Origin: Ciona intestinalis
Taxonomy: Eukaryota; Chordata; Ascidiacea; Phlebobranchia; Cionidae
Assembly: GCF_000224145.3 (NCBI RefSeq)
Contig: NC_020168.2
Location: forward strand, 5,071,294 to 5,135,293
Reading direction: 5' to 3'
Length of the DNA stretch: 64,000 nt
A program made the translations under genes and the position numbers. Under the pieces are notes generated by a model that was not told where the DNA came from, ran no database searches, and was given only the letters and a program-made list of their open reading frames with translations. Below are positions 1-19,961 of the stretch, in pieces; position 1 is the stretch's first letter; the number at the start of each line of letters is the position of its first letter.

Positions 1-60
1 GGAAGTCCATGTGCACCTGATCTACCAACCAGTTCTGTTACCTCTGCAGTAGAACTGCTG

Positions 61-1665
61 TCATAAAGGTCCTTTTGCGGTCTTTTCATAGTGGCTCAAT
101 AAGTGCTTCTTGTATGCTGAAAAATTTAACATTGTAAAGCTTGTATTTAAAGATCCAGTACAATTTTTTACATCTTTAAACATATGCAGACCTATATGTT
201 AAACACATCACTTACTTGTTTGCGTTGCCCACATATCAGCAGCTTGTACATTCAAAGGACTGTCATTATTTGGTTCTAAGCAAAAAAATATAGTTAAAGT
301 TAAGTATATTCACTTGGCTATCTCTTACTAAGCATCTTGTGTTAATAACAACTTCAATGAATAGAAACATTATACCTTTCCACCTAATATCATACTTAAT
401 TAATAATAAATAGAAACCTCATTTCTCTTTATATTTCAACATATGCCATAAAAATTCCAGAATAATAAACATACCTCCTAATAAAGATTGTATGGAAAGC
501 AAAATGGTTCGAATCTCGTACAGAGCTGACCATTTCTCTTTTAAAATATCGAGGCAAATGTTTCCAAAACTCATCAACATTGGGGTGAAAACAGGGAGTT
601 GAAAACTTCACAGTGGGTGGATCATATGGGTAGCTACTCGTGAATTCAAATGACAAACGATATGTCAGGCCGTGATAAACCTACAAAGCATTTATTGTTT
701 TAAAATTGGAATGAAAAAATATGAGAGATTCTAAAACAAGTATAGGTATTATTGGTATATATATAATATGTGGTTTTCAGTTTTCACAAACACGCCTACT
801 CCTTAATTTGAAGTAACTATAAAGTATCTGTAGGTTACCAGTAGCTTTAATTACTTGGCCTATATGTTAGTATCCCAATAAAAAATCTATTAAATTAAGA
901 AGTCTGAAGAAAAGAGGTTTCAGTCTAAGAAATATCAACCTCGAATTAACAGCATCCTAAAAAACAAACAATGGAAACTTCAACATAATGAGAAATTTGC
1001 TGATTTCTTTATTATCATACCTGTTTTGCGTGATTCTATTAACCATATGGCATTTTGCAATCGAAATATAAAATTTTAATATATTTAGCGGACCAACAGG
1101 AAAGTTAACGCAGCCTATTCAAAGATTTACATTTTTCCATTGATGTGTTATTATTCAGTTATTTAATGTATTCAGTGGTTGTTTTAATGACTTTTGCTTT
1201 TATTAAATACCCTATAACAAAAATAACTTTAATTTGTGACTCACAGTTCCCTCTGGGCCTTCTATAGTTCCGACCCAATTAAACAAATTATCGCCATCTG
1301 GAAATGCTGAAACACCAGTTTCCGCCGACATCTGTACGAATTGAATTAAACATTAATGAACCACATCGGTTTCATAATTAAGATTGATAAATACTTACCA
1401 TTAGTCCCATAAGCTCTTGGTGTAATCTTAAAAAAAAAGCCTTTGTTAAACATAAGAAGTTAAGCACTGCAACAAAATAAAAGAAATATATAGCCTATAC
1501 ACTAAATGTACAGAATGAGTAACTCTAGTTTAAGAATAAATAATCAATATTTATAATTTACCTTTTTTTGACGGAATTAGAGTCTTTTTTAGTAGTTTGA
1601 TTCGCTGATTTTTCTTTCGTAGAGGAAATTACGCCGACATGTGGATTTGTGTTTTGAGAAGCCAT
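61..1665 (-). CDS. UBE2C: Ubiquitin-conjugating enzyme E2 C (APC/C partner), six exons
   Basis: Spliced minus-strand exons are about 1665-1562, 1426-1399, 1331-1245, 680-475, 278-217 and 118-61. The protein starts [11 protein letters not shown], continues [11 protein letters not shown] and [21 protein letters not shown], then carries the E2 core [22 protein letters not shown], the active-site segment [17 protein letters not shown] and a C-terminal [16 protein letters not shown]. The catalytic Cys is that of GNICLDIL. This order matches UBE2C, the E2 that works with the anaphase-promoting complex to ubiquitinate cyclins; the short N-terminal extension is also typical. Oddity: exon 4 holds one extra base in a TTTT run between NVD and GNICLD (about 566-572), so the E2 core is read in two frames here. 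The exon is 206 nt where 205 fits the flanking splice phases. A sequencing error or an allele defect is likelier than a dead gene, because everything else is conserved. Confidence 0.9.
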
Positions 1666-1998
1666 TACGAAAGTTACGTAAATTTTATAAATATATATAT
1701 ATAGGTTTACCTCTAAAATCTAAAAAAAATATAGACAAACTCTTTTATTAGGCTATTCAATTTAATACGACTTATTCCATTTCAAAATGTGGACGAATTG
1801 CCCCAAATTTCTACCTTCCAGCTGTTCATCGAAAAAGTTCTATTCAATTCAAACGTAACAATACGACCAAGTTTAGCCAATCAGCAATCGCGAATCTACG
1901 CAGTCACGTGTGTCCACGGAAACGTAGTAAACAAAGTAGAATTTTAATTTCACGTCGCGGGGGCTTTCGATATCATTTATTAACCTCAAATAAACATT

Positions 1999-2208
1999 AT
2001 GTCAAAATCAAGTCAAAACCCAACAAGATTTAATGATTTCTCCTAAACAGACGCAATCGGAGAGCTAAGATTCTACTCGGGATCAGACTCTGCTATGGAT
2101 TATAAGCCTTCTTCAGAGTCCGTATCGTCAGCGGCCGCGAGCCGATATTGGTTTCGCGTAACGAACTTTTGTACCAGATTAAATAACACAGATACGCGAA
2201 TACAATAA
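1999..2208 (+). pseudogene. Interrupted open frame of unknown origin
   Basis: From ATG at 1999 one frame runs about 69 codons to a TAA near 2206, with a single internal stop early on. Its translation includes the acidic/serine-rich stretch GSDSAMDYKPSSESVSSAAA. The composition is protein-like and GC-richer than its surroundings (it includes a GCGGCCGC site), but no family is recognised. It could be a decayed gene start or transposon remnant, a misassigned exon of a neighbour, or chance. Confidence 0.2.
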
Positions 2209-2626
2209 CATAGCAGCATATCTTCAATGAATATAAACTCGTAGGTGGAACGTCTCTAAACCAGGCATGCCAGCGCTAACCAAATATAAACTTGCATTAC
2301 CAAGTCTGACTATATATATAGCCTAAACTTCGGCCACTTTTTCTAAACCTCAAAAACAATAGCTCGATAATTGCACAGTTGTAGCTATCGCAACAAGATA
2401 AGTACAATTCTTTGCACCCCCGCAGAGCAGCCATTGTCTCGCACCCGGAAGAGATAGACTGTAAGACAAGAAACAGCTGGAAATTCAGCGGTGTTGGTAA
2501 CAGAACAACACAATACGGTATGCAAGCGAAGATATAACCAGCTGTCTTGCACTAAAGCTATCTTGTAAACATCCTGCCGTCTAATCGCTTTCACAAAGCT
2601 AGCTGCAGAAAAAACAACACAATATG

Positions 2627-2765
2627 AATGTTTTGTAGTTTTTTATTGTTTTTATTTTCCTGACTTTTTATTTGTTTGTTTTTTTTTTATTTTTTTTTTC
2701 AAATTTTGGATTTGATTTTAATTTGTTTTTTTTTGTGTTTTTTTTTCGTTTTTATGTTTGTGTAT
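2627..2765. repeat. T-rich low-complexity tract
   Basis: About 140 bases made mostly of T runs (several of 8-10 T) with scattered A and G. It lies just downstream of PABPN1 on that gene's strand, where it reads as an A-rich tract. No coding content. Confidence 0.8.
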
Positions 2766-3193
2766 AAAAATAAACATGGAGGTAATCAGTGTTTAAAATG
2801 CTCCTTCACACACAGGTAGAAAAATGGCAGCTGGTAAAAGTTCATATATTTCGACTGCAAACAAGACCTCACCTCATACATTGAAAGTAAGAAAGAAATT
2901 TTAACAGGCGAACATATTATAAAAACATGAAAGTGAAATTTAAAACGCCAAATTTCCAAAAAACGCATTAAAGAAAATTTGTTCATTGTTTTTTTTTGTG
3001 AAAATTTCTTTTAAAATCAACTGACTTTTGATTGGCAGTACAGGATGCTAAAAAGTTTGTTGCAAGTAGGTATTTGTGGGGCAAACAATATGCACACACA
3101 TCTACTAGTAAAACATCATCTATAGCAACAGTTTACTTCAGAATAACGACGCTTTCCACAGTCTTATTTTAAAATTTGCGCAAACCCATTCCT

Positions 3194-6100
3194 CTAATAG
3201 GGAGAATACCACGAACCTCTTGGACGACCTCTGTGGAAAACAAAAGGCTTGGTGGCTACTCTATATGTGCTATGTGGATTAGCCTCTTCCACATATTCAG
3301 TTCAAACTGTTTTAATTAGAAGATAAACAATTTAAACTTTATACAATGGTACACCAAATTACCCACATAATTCTGTGTAATTTAAATCCCAACTTTCCAA
3401 TGGCAGTTGTGTAGATTAAAAGTGGTAATCAAAATAATCACACTGTTACTGTATCAGTGTTCTCACACTACCTGAATGCACGTCTTGGCCTTCCATAGTA
3501 TGGAGCATAATGACGTCCCCTCCCCCTTCCTCTGTACCTTGGGCGCCCTCTATCAGAAGAACTTATGCCATGTTTGTTAGTTCGCTTTGGATTTACCTGT
3601 AAAACCAAAACGGTTGCTTTATTTTTTTGTAGCAATTTTATATTTTTTGGGTGCAATAGCCATTGTATTTAACTGAAGCACACTTTTATCCATCCCGTGT
3701 TTTAACAACTATCCTATTACTATTGTTTTCCCTGTTCATTCTTTAAATAATATGATCATTGCCATCGTTTACAAAAAGATAAATAAAAAGTATGTTATGT
3801 TATTGTACAGAGAATATATTTCCTTTAACTGATAGATGGTCGAACCTGCAGTTGGCGCCCTCTGAACAAAGTTCCATCCAATGCAGTTGCAGTTTCAACT
3901 GACTCAGTGTCAGCAAACTCGACATAAGCAAACCTGTAATGGCGTTGCAGTCAAATGTAAATGTGATGCTTCAATAGGATGCAAGCAATTTTAAGGTTAT
4001 GAGATAAATTGCATGACTTTACAGCATTGGAAATATGCAATTATGTGCTCAACAGGAACTGAATGATAAATTTCTTGTGTCCCATTCTAAACAAGTTTAA
4101 CCACCATATTAAACTGGATTTAAGGTGGTATTAAAAGCGTCTAGCTTAGATCATAAAACTGATAAAATTCCATGTTTTTTATATATTTTTTATATTGATC
4201 TACAAAATCATATTAGTTGCTCAGCTGTACCAAAACTTATATTCCAAACGTAACTGCACAGAATTGCTGCCAAGTTTAATGTTGTAAATGTTGATTAAAT
4301 TTCAGGGCAATGCTAGCCCTACTAAAACTTTTTGAACCACCGGGGCATCTGTTTCTTACCCTTTTGGATGACCACTATACCGATCACACAATATGGTAAC
4401 TCTGTTGATTGAACCAGTGCCATGAAAATGTTGTTCTAACTCCTCTGCAGTTGCTCCATAGTCCACCTAATGTTTAAAACACAATTATTGACAATTTTTT
4501 TGTATCAAATATATATATAAGTTTTATCTTTTAAGAAAGTACAGAATCTGAAAAAAGGATGTTGAAATATTACATGTTGAAAATTGAAGCCTACTTACAT
4601 TTCCAACAAAAACAGACCGCGAATCTGCCTCCACTTTTTCCTCTATTGTCGGAAATGCAAATGTTGCAGCTGAAAATAGCAATGACAAATTAGTTAAACA
4701 TTGTAGTAACCAAAAATATAAACTGATGCCATAAACATTCCCCAGCAAATAATTGGCTATATTTAAATTTGTTCTGCACTGCTGCCCTATATAGTATTTT
4801 ATATTTTATCACTTCCCGAAACTCATCAAAGCATGAATTTTAGGAATAGTAATAAAAATACTCATGAAAAGTTCATTACCGCTGGAATGAGTAACTAATC
4901 ATTAATCAACCACACTACTATTTCATAAAAGATTAAACAAATAGGAAAACGACGTCATTATAGTCTGTGTAATGCCGTAAAACACGAGCGGTAGTGGCTG
5001 TTATGACGCACCGACCTGTCTGGGCCTATTGTTAACACGCCCCCAATGCGTGTGTTTACCCCCAAAACAAAACGGGTTGGAATGCACGGATCGTTAAACA
5101 TGATCCAGCGCGACCACAACACACAAATCACGACCAAGTCGACGAGTGTATTTACACTTTCACTATCAGTGTTGCACACCAACAAAATGTCAATAAAACC
5201 CACCTTTCGTTTTTACACGTTAACAAAACTTAGCTTAATATTGTAGTTATACAAACACATCAAAAAGCCTAATATAAGGTTGACCATCTTATAAACAGGC
5301 TTAAATGTGGTTATATCATACAATTTATGAAATTTTATTAAAAAATACATCATGAAACACTGGTAATTTAGAATATAAATTTGGTCTTAATCCCTTAGGA
5401 AATAGAGCTACTCCAGGTCAACAGGTTAAACCCATAAGCGCTTATGAATCATCCGCCTCTATAGAACGATAATTTTAAACGTGCCGGCGAGTAAAATTTT
5501 TAAACCCCTAAATTCCTTATTAAAAATCTATTTTCGGAATAATACTAGTTCCCTAATTATAAATCAGGAAACATTTTTGTTAGCCTGAAACTATATATAA
5601 GAGGCTCCAAATACCGGAACATTCACTAATTCTACAATTTATTAAAGAAACATCAGTAAAATTGTTAGAACTAAAGAATGGTAAGTTTAAGTTATTTGGT
5701 TGATATTAATTATGCATCTTGAAAATAAAATACAATAATATTCTTTGTTTCAGAAAGTGATTTGTGCGGAACTTCTGTTATTTGTATTGAGTGCGTATGC
5801 TGCTCCTGTTGAAGAAGAGGCAGCAGATTTACAACAAGCAGACATTCAACTCACAGCTGAAAAAATGGAGCCTTTGGTTTGTGTTTTAAGTTTACAACTT
5901 AATTTTTAAATGGGTTTGGCATTAGTTGAAAATAGGCACTAGGCCTACACTATCTTCTGCTAATAATATCATCACGCTGTTTCATGCATATTGCAAAAAA
6001 AGCAACATTAAAATATAATATATTTGACTATTACATACGCGATATATGTATGGTAATTTTTATAAAAATGATCCTTCAAGAATAGAAGTATGAGATAATA

Positions 6101-8253
6101 TGCCTTTAAATTTATAATATTTATTTAAACTATATTTTTAGACCAGAGAAGAAGTGAAAAATCTGTGCCAGCTGGAAAAATACAAAAAACTTCGAAGCTG
6201 CACTGCAGACCCACAGGAAAAACAAAAGCTTGCAGAAACAAAAGAAAAATACAGGTACAAATTTCTGACTTAATACGGAGATGTAGTCTTTCAATCAAAG
6301 ACAACAGACCAGGTTGGCAGCATTGTGAATGCAAGACTGCGTGTTAATTGTCTTAAAACTTACCAACAAGTTACAAATTATATATAATATAATATACGTT
6401 TATCACAGGCCTATGTTCAGTGAAGTGACAGATTATGAATTAGACATATCTAGCACAAGTTTGTGGGGAACATTTCGCCCTGTTACCGAACAACACCTTT
6501 CCAACAGTTCAGGTAGAAGTAAAACTTAACCGACATAGTAATGATATTACTGATTTATTGTTGTTTCGACAGATTTAAACTCTAACAGCAGAGCAAAGCG
6601 ATCAACCTGCCTGCCTATTAATCCTTGCATAGCAGGATACTCCGATAAAACATTTATATATGGAAGTGAATACAGCACAGGAAAAGTTTATGAAATTGTT
6701 CTTTATCCAGGTATAGGTTGTTGGCGATACAAATTATCTGTGGTAGTAAGTAAAAAACATAACATTATTAACAATAATTACTTTTTGCAGAACAATATCT
6801 CTACCAGAGATTTATGGTTGGAGTGTGTGACAATAATTTCTCTGTATTTTCATTTACTTGCTGCACCGAAAAAGTATACTATAGGACTGTAGTATATTTA
6901 TATCCTACTGGTTATGAAACCGGCACAAAGTTCGTGGGAATTCCTGGAAGTTGCGCTTTGGCATAATTGCCATGGCCTACCTAATGCACCTATTTAAATT
7001 AAATGAAATTTGGTCATACAAAGATCATTTTTTTGCGGATAAAAATCCTGTACATATTTTTACACATGGTATTGTGCCATGTTTTATGTTAATTCAGGTT
7101 GTAAAATGTTCCGAATAATCCATGCTTGTTTATTGCGCTTCAGCTTTAGTATTTGTCATGACCTTACCATTTCCAAAATGGAACCAGTAATATTTGCATA
7201 ATACAATTTTGTGAAAGTGTCTGTCCACATAGTATTTCTTACATAGCTTGATAGGCAATGTCATATGTGCAAAGGCGTTAAAGCAGTTTAGTTTTAAAAC
7301 ACTTTCCAAAATAACAAGTTGTGTAGCATGGATAACATCAAAATCTACCTTATTCCCTTATTACATGTTTTATAGACATGTAGTTCATAAATATAGGAGA
7401 AATGCATTAAATTACACAATTGCATACTATTGTCATCCATTTAGTCATCAAATATAAACCATAGTTATTAGAAAGTAGGACAAGAATGAGCATGACAGGA
7501 AGAAATGAGCATCTTATCTGTTTAGCACAACTTAACAATTACAACAACTTCATAATTTTTAGACATCCATAAAATATAATGTATATATATATATATATAT
7601 GTTCATAGTCTACTCATAAAATAGCATTGGCCTATATAGTGTCTTTATTTCTTTAGTAAAGATATTGCCCATGGGGATTCACATGTGCAGAGATGGAACA
7701 AGTGTTATGTATTTATTAGACCAAAAGTAAAAAAAGAGTTCGTAACTAATTTACAGAACAATTTTTTATGAGAGTAAGTTGTGTGCCAAAATCTATTAAA
7801 TCATTACATGCAACATGTTAAACTATTATTTAACTCACAAGCTGGGGGGCTTAGTGTCATTTGTTTTTCCACATCGTTTTGCATTTCTTTTAATTTCTCA
7901 GCTTCTGCTTCCATTTCTTTGACTCGTGCTTTGATTGCTTCCAGTTCCTGCGATTTAAGAAAAATAACTACAGTTACCATTTGATTCCAGTTCCTGCGAT
8001 TTAAGAAAAATAACTACAGTTACCATAAATAAACTAATTTTTTTTCATCGATAAAACTATTTTCAATATTATAAGCAATTAATGTAGTTAGGTCACAATA
8101 AATTATTCTTACTGGGTCCGTTTCATCGGCAGCTCCATTAGATTGATCTAAAACGGCAGAATCGTCTCCAACTGTTAAATCGCCATCGTTTGATACACTT
8201 GTTGCAAAAACGTCAATGCTGTTGTCGTTGTCGTTATCTATTATATCCGCCAT
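3194..8253 (-). CDS. PABPN1: Nuclear poly(A)-binding protein 2 (PABPN1), seven exons
   Basis: Exons on the minus strand: 8253-8113, 7947-7839, 4669-4599, 4466-4360, 3933-3846, 3596-3472 and 3230-3194, together 678 nt and 225 residues. Order of parts: acidic N-terminus ([11 protein letters not shown]); coiled coil [20 protein letters not shown]; linker; one RRM from [20 protein letters not shown] through [20 protein letters not shown] and [14 protein letters not shown]; then an RG-rich tail. The last short exon supplies [12 protein letters not shown], matching the SWYSPY C-terminus of vertebrate PABPN1, so a stop at 3468-3470 is not the real end of the spliced protein. The family binds growing poly(A) in the nucleus, stimulates poly(A) polymerase and sets tail length. 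The N-terminal polyalanine tract of mammals is absent. Intron 2 (4670-7838) contains a whole gene on the other strand, and the acceptor of exon 2 lies in a tandem duplication. Confidence 0.95.
5592..5601 (+). promoter_or_regulatory. TATA box of the nested secreted-ligand gene
   Basis: TATATATAAG stands about 80 bases upstream of the ATG at 5678. Transcription would then start near 5620-5630, giving a short 5' leader. This supports an independent plus-strand promoter inside the PABPN1 intron. Identified from sequence and position only. Confidence 0.55.
5678..6966 (+). CDS. Secreted pro-protein with C-terminal cystine-knot-like (Spaetzle/neurotrophin-like) domain, nested in a PABPN1 intron
   Basis: Six exons: 5678-5680 (ATG only), 5754-5876, 6142-6254, 6409-6512, 6573-6710 and 6791-6966; 657 nt, 218 residues, all introns GT-AG with phases that fit. 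The N-terminus [19 protein letters not shown] is a good signal peptide. A charged prodomain with two Cys (about residues 43-80) and an NSS glycosylation site follows. The furin-type site RAKR comes next, then a mature part of 94 residues with six Cys at mature positions 3, 9, 49, 60, 61 and 91. The stretch [10 protein letters not shown], then [18 protein letters not shown], then KFVGIPGSC follows the pattern of Spaetzle domains (Q-x-VRVE-x-C ... C-x-Q-K-Y-x-YR ... F-P-S-C) and more loosely NGF. The final Cys-x-Cys of those families is missing, so the disulfide pattern must differ. Likely an extracellular ligand; the receptor is unknown. The gene structure is secure, the family assignment tentative. 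Confidence 0.75.
7935..8026. repeat. 46-bp tandem duplication over a PABPN1 splice acceptor
   Basis: 7935-7980 and 7981-8026 are the same 46-bp unit with one mismatch (GCTT versus GATT near the start). On the minus strand the unit contains the polypyrimidine tract, the AG acceptor and the first bases of PABPN1 exon 2 (GAACTGGAA). Two equivalent acceptors therefore lie 46 bp apart. The inner one keeps the reading frame; the outer one would add a segment with an in-frame TAA. Confidence 0.9.
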
Positions 8254-8918
8254 ATTGTTTACGTGAACTTAATGTGAAAAGATAGCACTATCATTCAGTA
8301 AATTGAAGTGAATGAACAACTTCCACGCTTTTCAAACTAAAACCACGCAACCCGTTCTAAAATCACACCAATGTGGTTTGAATGAAAAGTTTTACGAAGG
8401 TGTTGCAGCACAATGGACCCAAATCTAATATTTTGTTTAAACCATTTATGAGTATTTACTTTTTTGATTTAACGTTTTTAAGCATGCCTTATTAAGTTTT
8501 TATTGTAAAAAACATATTTAACTGTATAATTTACAAACACCCGTTTACCATATACTTCAATTCGTTTATAATAGAACGCTCTTATAGCAAAGAAATGTAG
8601 AATTTTTCTTAATTATAGCTAGGTACATACGATACAAATGTTATTTAAAGAATCTAATTTTCTACAAGAATACACATAACCGTACTTCGAATTCGAACAC
8701 GTAACTTTTTTCAATCGCAAGAAGAACGTGAAAGACCAGTCGCAGTCACCACGCCGTCTAGCGGCTTTTCAAAGTAACATTTTCTATGCAGGTGAAGTGT
8801 TTTGGTTTTCTAACATTTGTAATACAACCTCAGAACTAGCGATCGTGCGCTTTAAGGTATTAGGGGTACAGAATGTAATAAAGTTGACCGACTAAAATTA
8901 AACCAAGTGCTGTAAGCA
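8254..8918. promoter_or_regulatory. Divergent promoter between PABPN1 and FES/FER
   Basis: 665 bases separate the two divergent start codons. No open frame or repeat is recognised. The segment near 8690-8770 is GC-richer than its surroundings and may hold the FES/FER core promoter. No defined motif is claimed. Confidence 0.4.
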
Positions 8919-17862
<8,944 letters not shown>

Positions 17863-18837
17863 TGAAATTATGAAGACCCTTTTAATTTTCTTACATCTTT
17901 TTTTTGTTATGCAGTTCTGTATGTTATGCATATTCAGATTTTGTAATTATTTCCGTTAATTGTCTAACCACTGATTCCGTTTGCCTGAGGTGCCTTGAAA
18001 GGCAGTTTTTTGACACGATTAATTTTGTTCCTATAATTCTTCACTTTCATTACTGCACTTAATGTATGCCACCAAATCATGCCAATCTAACAATATGCAT
18101 TTGTATCGTACTGACAGTTATTATTGCACTTTCAAAAGTTTCTGATACGTAAACTGCTAAAACTTAATTTTATTCGCAATTGCCCATCATACCATGTTTC
18201 TTCAACGTTGTTTTAATATTAGTCCAATTGAATCACGATTGCACGTATTTATTCATGTTATCCCAGAAAGTGAACAGTTGTGATCATTTTGTTAAATAAA
18301 GAAAAAATATGTTTATTTTTTGGTATTATTCTTGTCTATAAATTAAAAATTGTGTTAAGATTTTACAGAAAGTATGATCACAGACACAAATTGTGTTGCA
18401 AAAATGAAAAAATTGTTGTCGGCCAAAATCTCATACAATGTTGCGTCTGTTTAGTATTTCAAATATTTCGTGATAGACCTTAAATTTCTTTGATGAACAT
18501 TAAATGTCCGCAAAAGACAGAAAATTGTGCATGTCAAATATACACTGTTTGAAAGAGACTAAAAATGTATGTTACTTGTAAATTGTTGTGACAGACCTAC
18601 AATGTCTACCAGATATAAAATGCCATTGTAAAACTTAAAATAAATTTCTACCAATAAGCTATAGAATGCATTGGCACCAAACACCTTTTGACAAGAGTCC
18701 GTATATAAACATGTTTATATACAGAATCTGCTGTTAATAATTCTGCATGTCCTTTCTGGGACACACCATTTTTGGAGCTCTAATGGATCCACTACAACCA
18801 TATACTGGTGCAGGGTTGCCATACGCTCACCAAAAGT
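17863..18837. other. FES/FER 3' flank
   Basis: AT-rich sequence after the FES/FER stop. It should contain the 3' UTR; an AATAAA hexamer occurs at about 18295-18300 in TTAAATAAAG. No second gene, RNA gene or mobile element is recognised before the SINE at 18838. Confidence 0.5.
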
Positions 18838-19165
18838 GATGTAGTAAGTATGAATGAATGCAACTCATTATCCCCACGTCGGGGTAATGATTCAGTAATA
18901 TAAGGGTGTTCTGTTTCATACACTTTATACCTGCTTAGAAGGCATCATGTATGTAACTTTCTAGGTGATTTTTTTAAGATCTTTTTAGTATGTATCCTAT
19001 AGTTCAAAGTTTTTAGACAACTCATGTGACCACTGAGGAGCAACAGCTTTTAAGTGCCTTGCTGACCAACACATACACCCACAATGGTAGCAGCAATGAG
19101 CTTCCAACCCATATGCTATCAGCTGGAGGCTAAGTGCTAACCACAGAGCAACGGGCAAACAATTT
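18838..19165 (-). mobile_element. SINE copy, antisense
   Basis: Read on the minus strand this begins with a degraded tRNA-like head (about 19165) and continues through body words also present in the other copies (acaatggtagcagcaa..., gaccactg..., ttctgtttcata on the plus strand), ending with the GCATTCAT-type tail at 18845. Divergence from the other copies suggests an old insertion. Confidence 0.7.
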
Positions 19166-19961
19166 TTAAACTAGAATACCAAGAAAACAAATTGAATAAT
19201 CCAAAAGGAGATTTATTGTTTACCAACTTGCCGTATTAGCAGAGAAAAATAAAACAATATTACGACAATTAATTGTTGGTATCGTTATCAGGGACGCACA
19301 GAATCAACTCTATAATAAGACTAAGAAGCATATAATTCCATTGTAAGAAGCAGCGAACGTTAATCTTAGAATGCACAACTGATTTTGCTTCACAGTGAAA
19401 AGAATTTGCACTGAACAGTGTTGCCAGCTTCGCCACATTTTTGGGTCAACAACCAGCAAATATTAATAAATTCAGGAACTGGCACCACTGCCATTTCTAA
19501 ATTGTGTAAGGTGCATTAAAAAAGGGTTCGCGAAAGAGGTTAAGACAGCCAGTACAAAGGTGAATAATAATATTATACAATGTGTCAATGTCAACCATAT
19601 GCGGATAATGCAGTAACCATATGCAGATAAATAAGAGGAATCCTATGTCTCGTATGGCGCAACTATGTACAAGCTTATTGCGAAGGCAGTATAACTCACC
19701 CTAACTATGTAGCAAGTAATACAGAGCATGGACACAAAAATGGGAGCAATAAATAATTACACAGTAGGTTGGAAAAGATATATAATTTGTGTGGGAACTA
19801 TGTAGTGATGAAGAAGGTTTAGGAACCTTGAGCATTCTGGAGAATTTGTGCAACAATGTCAAAGCACTACGTTGAAAGAGAGCACTGCAATATTATATCA
19901 AATATTTTGTGTAAAATTTTTTGAATAAAACCTCTCAAAAGTGCGGTGGTATGGTCAAAAA
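19166..19961. other. 3' flank of the CUB-domain gene
   Basis: About 800 AT-rich bases between the SINE and the stop codon of the CUB gene. On the minus strand this is that gene's 3' UTR and downstream flank. No coding or repeat structure recognised. Confidence 0.4.

Larger units (their letters stand above)
1666..3193. promoter_or_regulatory. UBE2C upstream region and PABPN1 3' flank
   Basis: This spacer holds the 5' flank of UBE2C and the 3' UTR side of PABPN1. About 210 bases upstream of the UBE2C start there is a CCAAT box (1877-1881, in GCCAATCAGC) and an E-box CACGTG (1905-1910). CCAAT boxes are common in promoters of mitotic genes in other animals, so a cell-cycle role is plausible but inferred. 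Bases 2627-2765 are a T-rich low-complexity tract. Apart from the interrupted open frame listed separately, no further coding signal is seen. Confidence 0.45.

Noticed and set aside
2385-2594. Minus-strand frame of 69 codons
   Set aside because: Hydrophobic, Cys-rich translation with no family resemblance; no splice-linked partner exons found.
4958-5203. Minus-strand 81-codon frame in the PABPN1 intron
   Set aside because: Overlaps a plus-strand frame of similar size and lies upstream of the nested gene; neither frame looks like a protein family.
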